From Lucinisca nassula (lineage: Eukaryota; Mollusca; Bivalvia; Lucinida; Lucinidae), in contig OY757023.1 of assembly GCA_963580285.1 (NCBI GenBank), positions 129,798,027-129,862,026 on the forward strand: 64,000 nt of DNA, in the 5' to 3' direction. Below the pieces are notes generated by a model. It was not told the origin of the DNA. It worked only from the letters and a program-made list of their open reading frames with translations, and did no database searches. The translations under genes and the position numbers were made by a program. Below are positions 37,501 to 49,500 of the stretch, piece by piece (position 1 is the first letter of the stretch; each line of letters opens with the position of its first letter).

Positions 37501-40500
37501 AGGCGGGGGCGACATTATTTGTTCGTTTCTGACTTTTGCTAAAATTGTGGGTATTCATTAGGACAGTTTCAACAAGTATCCCACGCTCTTTATCGGCAAC
37601 ATAAATAAACAATAGGTCCTAGATGGATTTTTATCACTCATATGTGGACCAAAAAATCATTAGTGATGTTTCGAAATAAAAAAATAACTGTGTAGAAGGA
37701 CAAGACATTTTTGTTAGCCTGTGGAAATAAGTATCTTCAAAGATCCAGGGAAGTAGGGGCGAGGATTACCGCCGAATTAAATTGATTTAAGCCCCCCAGT
37801 GAAATTATTTTCACTGACCGTTCCAAGGCAGTTCTTCTGCCACGGTTTATTTTTGCTACGGTTTGTCTTTGAGTGTGTGTATCACTTTTATCTTTTTGTT
37901 TTTATAGCCAATTAGCCATTTTGTGGGAAAGTAACTGTCCTTTTGGCTTTCCGATAATGATATTTCCATTAGGCTCTAGTAACTTCATGTTTGTGTTTCT
38001 TTCCCTTTGGTGTTTCTGATGGGAGGTGTTTGTTAATTGTATCGATTCATGATCATTGCCTTTGCTTCAATTTTGTCAATGACGTTGGACATCAATTGAA
38101 CCATTTAAACTCCTGGGTTGGGTCGTTTTTGACCCCAAGGCTGTAATTTGAAAATCTTTGTAGTTGTCAGTAGATGAATCTTCATACGAGCATACAATAT
38201 ATCAAGATCTGGGTCTTCTGGTTTAAGGGGAAGAATTTCAAAGGTGTTCTCTATATAAGTCTATGTAAAACATGGGGGTATCGTGGCACGGCCATTTTGG
38301 CCCCAAAGCAATAATTTGCAAATCCTTGTAGTGGTCCACTAGATGAAGCTTCATACTAAATATCAAAGACGTTGCTTTTCCGGTCTCAGACAAGAAAAAA
38401 TTTAAAGGTTTTCCCTATGTAAGTCTATGTAAAACATGTGGACCCCCGGGGCGTGGAGGTTTTTGCTCCCAAGGCTATAATTTGAACAATCTTGGTAGAT
38501 GACCACTAGATAAAGTTTCGTACAAAATATCAAAGACCTGGTTTCAGACAAGAAATTTTAAAGATTTTCCCTATATAAGTCTTTGTAAAACTTGTGGTAA
38601 AGGTCTCCTAGATGAAGCTTCGTACCAAATATCAAAGACCTGGGCCTTGCGGTTACAGAGTTTTCATTTACAAAATCTATTTTTGGTTCCTGTGACCTAG
38701 GTGTGCAATGGATCAGAACCAGTTGAACAAATTGGAAAGAAGACCAACTAAGGACCATTCCTGTAAATAAAAATCAAAAATGAGTTCCTTTAAGAGCAAT
38801 GAGAACATTCATAAGAAAGAAGATGGGTCATACTACGTAGTTTCGGCTAATAAAGCCTCATCAGTGACCCTGTAATGATCCGGCAAAGAAAGCCAGAGGA
38901 AACATACTGCAATTTTGCGAATTTCGAATAGGCAGTCGATTCAAAGACTGATATAAATCAAAATGGGGATCAAATAATTAAAAACCTGTCTAGAATATGA
39001 GTCTAAACCAATAATATATTTCTGATTTCTCAGAATATTCACGCTGATCTCAAAGGACCAAAAGTAAAATATAAACTGCACTATGGTTGATGTACGGGGA
39101 GACTTTTTACGGCCGCCACACGGCACAACACCAGCTGCAGTGAAGGCAAATAAAAATCAACAAGAGCTATCGCATGACAGCATAGCTCGCCTGTTTTGCG
39201 CCTTCAAGATATAAGGTAAAATTATTGAACTATGAAATATAGATCACACTCACCTACATATAGTTTAAGGTCAATCATCAGGTCACATGGAACATATATT
39301 CCAGATATTACATTTCAGAATGAAATTGTGTCTGAATTATAAGGCTAATCATTGAACCTTGAAAATAGGTCACACTGACCTAGATATATATCTATGTCAA
39401 TCATCTGGTCACATGGAATTGAATATTCAGATATGAAGTTTCTCCATCCAAAAGTATTCAAGATATAAGTCAAAGTCATTGAACCATGTAATATAGGTCA
39501 AACTGACCTAGACATATTTTGAGGTCAATCATCTGGTTGCATTGAAGTAATATCCCAGGTATAACATTTTGTTATCAAAATAGTATTCAAGATAATAGGC
39601 AAAATCACTGAGCCATGAAATATAGGTCACACTGACCTAGATATATTTTGAGGTCAATCAGCAGGTCACATGGAACTAATAATCAAGGTATGACATTTCT
39701 TTATCAAAAAGTATTGAAGATAATAGGCGAAATCATTGAACCATGAAATATAGGTCACACTGACCTAGATATTTTGAGGTTAATCATGGGGTCACATGGA
39801 ACTAATAATCCAGGTATGACATTTTTCCATCAAATAGTATTCAAGATAATAGAAAAAATCAATGAACCATGAAATATAGGTCACAGTGACTTAGATATAT
39901 TTGGTGGTCAATTATCGGGTCACATGGATGTAATAGTCCAGGTATGACATAGTCATTGAACCATGAAATATAGGTCGCAGTGACCTAAATATATTTTGAG
40001 GTCAATCATGGGTCACATGGCACTAATATCCAAGGTATGACATTTCTCCAACAAATAGTCTTCAAGATATAAGGCAAAATCACTGAACCATGAAATATAG
40101 GTCACCGTGACCTAGATATATTTTGAGGTCAATCATGGGGTCACATGGTACTAATATCCCAGGTATGACATTTCTCCAACAAATAGTCTTCAAGATATAA
40201 GGCAAAATCACTGGACCGTGAAATGTAGGTCACAGTGACCTAAATATACTTGAACCAATGTGACATGGTTGGCTGATATATAACCAATTTTGTTTATAAC
40301 TCGTTAGCATATTGGGAACATATATAACAAATTACAAAGGTGTCCTAGATTTTGACCCCTAGCCCCACCCCATTCGTCCTCCCAGGCATTCACCCAGGGG
40401 TGTGTAGTCTTGGAATCTCAGAAGACACGCCCGGGTATCCAACTTGTAAAAAAAATCCCTTGTGATGAGTGTCTGTTGAGATATAAGCAATTCAAAAACT

Positions 40501-43500
40501 TTAACACAGTTTTACAGAGGTGTTCTAGATTTTGACCCCTAGCCCCACCCCGGGGCATGAACCCAGGGGTCTGTTGTCTTTGAATATCAGGAGACCCTCC
40601 CAGGTACTTAAGTTCCAAATATGAGTGCTCTGTGATGAGCGACTGTTGAGATATAAGCATTTGAAAAACTTTAACACAGTTTGACGGGAACGCACACGCG
40701 CACAAATGAGGTGACAACAATAGCTCTCCATGTACTTCGTACAGGCGAGCTAAAAATGAGTTCCTTTAAGAGCAATGAAAACATTCATAAGAAAGAAAAT
40801 GGGTCATACTACGTAGTTTCGGCTAATAAAGCCTCATCAGTGACCCTGTAATGATCCGGCAAAGAAAGCCAGAGGAAAGTTACTGTAAAGTTTAGGAGAT
40901 GTTGTTTGAAGAAGGTATGTGCGGACGGATGCACGAATTGACGGACGGATGCATGATGGACAAAAGGTGATCACAAAAGCTCATCTTGTCACTGCTTGAC
41001 AGATGACAAGTGAGGTGATTAAACAACCCAATCAAATTCTTTAAAACAATACCATTCTAAGAGCTTTTAAAAATAGCTTTGCTAAGCTTGCACTTTTCCA
41101 AAATAGACATTAAGTTGAAATTATTAAAAGAAATCCGTGTGTTGTTTATGTTTAACCCCTTAGCTTTATCCTGATTTTAAATCATTTTTTATGCGGATGT
41201 GGTATGGTTATTTGCAGAATACCTCTGTTTTTTAACCCACGAAACTGTGGATCTCTGTGAAAGTGGCGTTATGCGGACAAGTATATTTTATTGGCAATTC
41301 TAATACAGCATACCAATATAGGCAATGAACGGAAAGAAACTGTGATTTATTCTGCAACAAATCACATGGAAAACAGCGTCACACGAATAGTCACCGTTTT
41401 ATGACGTCAGTCCTGGAGTCTTTGGCGTTAGACAGTGTAGCATCATTTTCTCACATCAGAACCGTTACAAAAGGACGGACTTAAATGCAAGTGTTACAGT
41501 TAAGGCGTAACTATACCAAATTTAGTGACACAGAGGCCTTTCTGATATTTAATCTTCATCAGTATGTCTAAACCCCAAAGTTCTGAAACCGAAACGGATG
41601 GTGGACACGACCCGGCAAACACAGCACATCCCCCTCCGAGCACATCCCCCTACAGTCAATACTTTGTAGGTGGCGAAAGGTTGGGATAATTTGAAGGAAA
41701 TAACAATATTGTTGCTGATTTACAGAGTGTTAGAATCGAAATTGATCAGCTGTAGCTATTGAATTGCTCAGTAATAAATCTCAGATTGTCGGTCAGTTGT
41801 AAGTTGATAAACAACTCGCGCTATGCGCTCGTGATTTGATCTATTTTGCAACTGACCTCTAAACTGTAATTCATTACTCAACAAATCACAGCTAGAGCTG
41901 ACCTATTTCTTAAGCAGATTATATCACATTGTAACCAGAATACCATCTGCAACAACGTTGCCTTTCATATCTATATAACCAGATTTTAATAAACCTATAA
42001 TAGAAGAGGCTAAATTGATTACCATTCCTGTGAAGCTTCAATGACTCTGGGCGAAGTTATGGGAATAGATTTTTCCTTCAATGTTTAGCTCTGTTTGACC
42101 TCTTGTTCACTGGACCAGAACCATTTTAGCTATTGTGGCAGACAGCTAACTTAACAACAACATTCCTGTGAAGTTTGAATGAAACTGGACCAATGGTATA
42201 GGAAAAGTTATCATAAAAAGAAATTTCAATTTTAGCTATGGTGGCCATGTTGCTCATTGGAGCAGAACCGATTTAACTATTTGGTATAGGGTAACCTTAG
42301 CAACATTCCTGCTAATGAAATAAGACTTAAGGCACACGTGTAAGAGGAGCTGTCATTTCAAGTTTTTTTTTGTTTTGTTTTCATTTTTTGTCTGGTGCCC
42401 ATCATGTTTACGAAGTGGAACAGTTTTAGCTTTTTGGATGAGCCTCTTAAGTACCATCTCTGTGAAGTTTGATTGATATTAGAACATTGCTATAGCAGTG
42501 GTATTGCAGATTATATTTCTGGTTCTATGGGATAATGGAGGTCATTTTGAATCATTTTAAAAATAGAGGTCTGCTTAAAGGCCAGTTTGCTCTAGGGCTT
42601 ACAGCTAGAAAATGGGCAGTCACAGACAAGAATATTAATGGGTTTTCTGAACTTCTTCCAGGTCATGTTTAGGTCAGGAAGTTTGAATCAGCTGATATAC
42701 TGGAATTCGTGTACACAGCTACTTGCACCCTAAATGTGACTGGTGTTTATGCTTGTCAAACATTTCTTTTTGTCTTCTTTCACTCATGAAATGTTTTCAT
42801 TATTAGCCATAATTATTATTAAGTGTGCCTTTTAGTACAAACAGTTGTGTAAGAATGAGCTGCTGTCCTGGAAATTTGACCACAGAGTGACCCTGATCAT
42901 GTTTCAGAATTTATCCATTGCATAAGGGCACTAATAAAGGATAGGGTTTTTCATTCAAATAATTTTGACAGGTTATCACCATATTGCAGATTAGTTGTAC
43001 AAATCAAGTACTGCAGTATATCCTGTGCAGAGCCCCTTTCGTAACCTGTGTCCCTGGCCTAGGCTTAGAAATCTCCCGCCATTTAGTTCTGAAGTGTAAT
43101 ATTTCTCTTTATTCTAGCAGTCAATATGAAACATACAAACTATTTTACCAGACTCTGATCAGTCTGAAGTTTGAAACAATAAGGAATTGATTCAGTCGGA
43201 CTGCATTGCAGATGAGTGCATAATTGGGTAAAAGAAGGCTTTTAAACAGGCATATTTCGTAATGCAACGAGAACTCATTAAGAACTCATTTTTGATTTTT
43301 TTATGCTTTTACTTAAAATGGCAAGCAATCAGAGACTGACCAACATAGCACCAAAGGCACATTGCCTTCAACCAGCACTGTTCATCAAATTACTGGAAAT
43401 GGAAATGATGATGATGATGATGATGATGACAATGATAATGGTGGCGTAGCATTACGAAATATGCCTGTTTAAATATATTGAAAATTTTACCACCGAAAAA

Positions 43501-46500
43501 CGAGAACTTTCAGATAACAATATCAAGATATTTTTAATATTTCTGCTCAAAATGTATATCATGGATACTCGTTTGAATCACCTCGGCTAGGCGGCTCTAA
43601 CGAGTACTCACAATCTATATTTTGAGCAGGAATAAGAACAAGAGGGTCATGATGACCCTGGATCGCTCACCTGATGCACAGAGTAATAAGTGGACACCGG
43701 GGAGGGCCATTATTGACACCAGGGCTATAATGTGCATAATGTTGAGGGAGGTCTAAAATGGTGAAGGTTCATACCAAATATCAACAAAGACTGTAATTTG
43801 AACAATCTTGACAAAGGTCCAATAGATGAAGCTACACACCACATATCAAAGACCTGGGCCTTGCGGTTTCAGAGAAGAAGGTTTTTTTTAAAGATATTCC
43901 CTATATAAGCCTATGTAAAACCAAATGGCCCCTGGGCGGGGGTATTTTTGGCCTCGGGGCTATAATTTAAACAATCTTGATAGAAGTCCACTAGATAAAG
44001 CTTCACAACAAATATCCAAGACCTGGGCCTTGCTGTTTCAGAGAAGAAGACTTTTCAAAGATTATCTCTATATAAGTCTATGTAAAACCAAAGGGCCCTG
44101 GGGCGGGGGCATTTGTGGCCCGAGGGCTATAATTTGAACAATATTGGTAGACGTCAACTAGATGAAGCTCCATACCAAAATATCAAAGACATGGGCCTTG
44201 CAGTTTCAGAGAAGATTTTTGAATATTTCCCTATATAAGTCTAGGTAAAACCAAAGGGTCTCGGGGCGGGGGCATTTTTGGCCCCAGGACTATAATTTGA
44301 ACAATCTTGATAGAGGTCCACTAGATGAAATTTTACACAAAATATCAAAGACCTAGGCCTTTTTGGTGTCACAGAAGAATTTTTTTAAAGATTTTCCCTA
44401 TATAAGTCTATGTAAAACCAAAGGGCCCCGAGACGGGGCCCATTTTTGGTCTCAGGGTTATAATTTGAAAATCTTTGTAGAGGTCCACTAGATGAAGCTT
44501 CTTACCAAATATCAAAGACCTAGGCCTTGTGGTTTCAGAGAAGAAGATTTTTCAAGATTTTCCATATAGAAGTCTATGTAAAACCAAAGGGCCCCGGAGC
44601 GGGGGCATTTTTTTGGCCCCAGTGCTATAATTTGAACAATCTTGGTAGGGTCCACAAGATGAAGCTTCATACCAAATATCAAAGACCTTGGCCTTGTGGT
44701 TTCAGAGAAGAAAAGTTTTAAAGATTTTCCCTATATAACCCTATGTAAAACCAAAGGGTCCAGGGGCGGGGGCATTTTTGGCCCCAGCACTATAATTTGA
44801 ATAATCTTGGTAGGGGTCCACTAGATGAAGCTTTTTACCAAATATCGAAGACCTTGGCCTTGCGGTCTCAGAGAAGAAGTTTTTAAAGATTTTCCCTATA
44901 TAAGCCCATGTAAAACCAAAGGGCCCCGGGGCGGGGGCATTTTTGGCCCAAGCACTATAATAAGAACAATCTTGGTAGGGGTCCACTAGATGAAGCTTCA
45001 TACCAAATATCAAAGACCTGGGCCTAGCGGTTTCAGAGAAGAAGATTTTTCAAGATTTTCCCTATATAAGCCAATGTAAAACTAAAGGGCCCCGGGGCGG
45101 CGGAATTTTTGGCCCCAGCACTATAATTTGAATAATCTTGATAGGGGTCCACTTGATAAAGCTTCATACCAAATATCAAAGACCTGACCCTTGTGGTTTC
45201 AGAGAAGAAGACCTGTGACCTAGATTTGCAACGGACCGGAACCATTTGAACAACTCTGAAAGGGGACCACCTAAGGATCATTCCTATGAAGTTTGGTCAA
45301 AATCGGATCAGTGGTTTTGGAGGAGATGTCGTTTGAACAATTGTTTACGCACGGACGGACGGACGGACGCACGCACGCCGGACAAAAAGTGATCCCAAAA
45401 GCTCATCTCGTCACTACGTGACGGTGAGCTAAAAATAATGTACAGCCTTGTAAAAACCAATTTTACTTTATAAAAGTGGGGTTTAGGGGGTCAAAATTAT
45501 TTAGGCGTGTTCTAGTGATGGGCAAAGATGATAGTGGCGATGAAAGTGATAACAGCAATGACTCTCCGAGTGGGTGCATTTTTTATCACCTTGTGCGACA
45601 ACTGTGGTTGCCTGAACAACCTGCTCATCCACACCCCAGAAACTCTGAACTACGAAAACAAAAGTACAAAAAATTCTGGAAACTAATGGATAGGAATGTC
45701 ACCAAAAAGCAAAGACTTTTAGGACTAGATGGCAATGCTACTGTTTTTGATTGGTGTCGGGGCCATACGGGGTGTAATGCTACAGCGCATTCTGGATCTA
45801 GTCCGTGAATTTTACCAGGTAATAAATGGTGGTGGATAAATGCATTATAGTATGGAATATATAAATATATAACTTGTTTATGAATATGGAGTCATAACTG
45901 ACTGGTGAGCGTTGCATGTTAATGTAGTTAAAGAGGAGTATCAGTTTCAAAATTTCTTTTTTCTCAGCATTCATCGTTGCAGTGAAAAAATATTTCAACA
46001 TACAAACAACTTTGTAAATTAATGTTGAAATGGCTCAAATACTCCTTCTAATCTAGTCCTCTGCTTGATATTACCTCTGCATGCAGGTCAGTGTGCAATC
46101 AAGCCATGTGCTTCTTTATTTTTATCTTGTTTGCATGTTTATGCATAGGTCAAAGGTGAAATTTCAAATCTAACTGCCAGTTAGCCCCTGATTTTCAAAA
46201 TAAAACTTATTTATTTTCAGTTAATCCTGGTTTTATTTTGTGAGATAAATAAGGGAGTTGATAAAGAGAGACCATGAACAGTTCCATATTTTTTCTCTAC
46301 AAAAATGAAAAGTGGGTAGCCAACAGCTGCTGATAATTCTGGGAGAGACTGAAAAATGTTTGAATTAGCCATCATGACAGTTTGGGGGCAGAGCCGGTCC
46401 TTTTATACTGGGGCCTGGGGGTTTAAGCACATTTCAGTATTGGTCATGAATAGACTCAGTAAACCGAGTCTGCAATATTCGTTTATTTGATGTATTCATT

Positions 46501-49500
46501 GCTTCCAAAGGATCTAACTTCAGAACTTATTTATTGCCATTTAAACAGTGTTCTTTTTTAAGATCTGGTGGTAATCTTGTTCTATGGAGCAGAACCATTT
46601 AACTATTTTGGTAGAGGGCTACATACACAACATTGCTGTGACGTTCGAATGGTGTGGGCTCAAAGGTATGGCAGCAGTTGTCATTTCAAGCAAATTGTTG
46701 ACTTTGCACGACAGACATTGACCTATCACAACAACTCATCAAGAGCAATAATGCTTAGGTTAGCTGACAACATACCTTTCCTAATCCAGCTATCATGCCT
46801 GTATTTTCTGTCCTGTAATATACATAAGTCTCCATGGAAAGTAAGGCTCAACTGGCAACAAATAGCTGTTTCCAAATGCGTTAAAAGGACAGTTGTAGAT
46901 TCATTGATCGATTTAGTTTTAGCATAGCAACACATGACCCTTGTGGGTCATTTTATGTCATCTCCCAGAGAAATGGAGAAAGTAGATAGAAGCGACAGAA
47001 GAGGAGACAAAAATGAGGGACAGAGGATAAAAAGGAAAATGAATGGAAGCGTAGAAACAGAAGAAAAAACAACACCCCCTCTACCATTACCTGCTGTAAA
47101 GACAGCAGGCCTTGTCCAATTGTAAGCCAATACCAGTCGGATGCCCCAGTGAAGCAAGATACACGTCACCTTTGCCTCACCCAACCACCCCTCGAAAATT
47201 GAATTTTGAAATGCTCTCCTGCCATATATATATAAGACAGAAAATTCCATTCAGTACAAAAAGGGCTCAAGTCATGTCAAGCTGGTCATTTACCTAACAA
47301 CACACTTCCTAGGCAGGCCTAGACATAAGTAGTTGACCAGTAAAGTGCATATGCATGCACCAGAAACTGAGAACTGTCCTTCATGCATCAGCCGAATGGA
47401 AAGGATGACTGTAGAAAATATTTCATGATCAACTGCAAAAAGGAATGTTTTGCAACTTAGTAAGGTCGGTTACCTCCTGATCACCAATATCATCAGAATA
47501 ACAAGCCCATGAAATGAATACCCCCTAAACCCCACTTTATCTAGAGACAACTGGGGTTTACAGGGTAAATATTATTGTTTCTTATGTCTGCTTTAAGGCA
47601 TAGGTTGTGGGTACTTCTTAGAACCGCCTCATTGAGGCGGTTCTAACGAGCACCCACAATCTATTTGTGCAGTATAAATAAGAAAAATATCAAGGATTTG
47701 CATCAAAAGTAGCCATTATAGAGACGTGAAAACATTCACTATGTCACACGGATGACTGTGATCCTGATCACCAGTGGAATCCGAATTTTTCTATCAAATC
47801 AGGGACAACAAATACAGTCGAACTTCGATGGCTCGAGCCCCTACGGGACCATGAAATTTTGTTCGAGGCAGAGGTAGCTCGAGCCACGGAGGGTTACTAT
47901 TGGTACATGGTTTTATACCAGGAGGCATAATGGGGATAATTGTGGGATATCTTTTCGGTGTTCTATATTATAAATGTATGATGTGTGTACTCATTAGAAT
48001 CGCCTAATCGCGGCGATTCTAATGAGCACATACATAATACATTTGCGAGTGAAAGAAGACGAAAACTCCAAACAGAGCTGTTTCGACCCATCCGTGATTA
48101 ACGAGCCATTGAAGCTCTACTGTATGCTGATCAGACTCTGTGTATGCGCAGGCTGGTCTGCATCTTTGTTGTGTTCAAATACAAAACAACAGGTTTTCTC
48201 ACAAATAAACTCATCATTACGAAAACACACATATACAAATGCTTTGTAAATTTGACCGCCAAATAAAACGAAACTTTTAAAATTGTGATAGTTTTCTTTT
48301 TCTGCTCAAAATATAGATTGTGGGTTCACTCGTTAGAACTACCTCATCAGGGCGGTTCTAACGAGTAACCACAATCTACAGTGGGGTCAGAGCTAAAGTT
48401 TACATCCTTGTGCACTTGGTGTTCATGTCAGGGCCACAAATTTACTATCATTTTAATGCAAATAGTGCACTTGATATTTTAGAGCAGAAATACGAAAAAA
48501 TAGGTTTACCTCTGTAAATCCAAGTTTTACAATATAAAAGTTTTACATTGAAAATTGTAACTCTTGAAAAATTGTGAAAGTTTTCTTATTTCTGCTTTAG
48601 AACAGAAATAAGAAATCATGGGTATAGGTTAGAACTGATTCGCCGAGGCGGTTCTAACGAGTACCCACAATCTATATTTTAGAGCAGAAAACAAAACTAG
48701 GAATGTGTCAATACGACACAGATGCCCCCGCCCAGGGGCCACCTCACCCCAAGAGACTCATATTACAATGACACCTGCATTGGAAATTATAACTCACTTG
48801 AAAAAGTTTCCTTTACGCCATTGGCATAGGTTGGGGTATTGCTAATTAAACCTTTGAACAACAACTATCAACATACCAAATATGAACTCAATCTATCTGA
48901 AAGTTTGTCAAATATGAGCTCTTAAAAATGTTGAATTAAAAATTTCTAGGTCTGAAACCTTGACCTTGAGGTCATGGGATAGAGGCGGGGTTATGGCTGA
49001 ATGAAACTTTTGATCGTATCTATCATTATTCCAAATATGAAGCAAATCCATCAAATGGTTTAGGAAATATGATCTCTAAAAAGACAAAGCATAAAAATTT
49101 CTAAGTCTGTGACCTTGACCTTGAGGTAATGGGTGGGGGTATGGCTGAATAGAACTTTGAAGCTGTAACTATCGTCATAACAAATATGAAGCAAATCCAT
49201 TATATGGTTTGGAAAATATGAGCTATTAACATACTTAAATTTGAAAATTTCTATGTCTGTGACCTTGACCTTGTGGTTATGTTCATGGGTGTGGGTACTG
49301 TTGAATATCACTTTGGACCTCTATCTATGATAGCACCAAATATAAACACAATCCAAGTTACGGTTTGGAAAATATGAACAGTTAAAAAAATCAACATTAA
49401 AAATGTCTAAGTGTGTGACCTTCACCTTGAAGTCTTAGACATGAGTGGTGGTATTGCCAAATAAACCTTTGGACCTGTATCTATATCATAATAAATTTAT

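Larger units (their letters stand above)
38096..41012 (+). mobile_element. Pearl-type element interrupted by satellite DNA
   Basis: About four core units (about 38130-38700, same core as 43.6-45.4 kb: CTATATAAGTCTATGTAAAA) are followed by GGACCATTCCTGTAA. They then break at 38767 and resume at 40889 with AGTTTAGGAGATGTTGTTTG, an ACGG tract and a right flank TCACAAAAGCTCATCTTGTC. The left end is lost. Confidence 0.65.

Noticed and set aside
46568..46927. 119-codon plus-strand frame
   Set aside because: It overlaps the SCLY microexon antisense and a decayed core repeat, and no motif was found.
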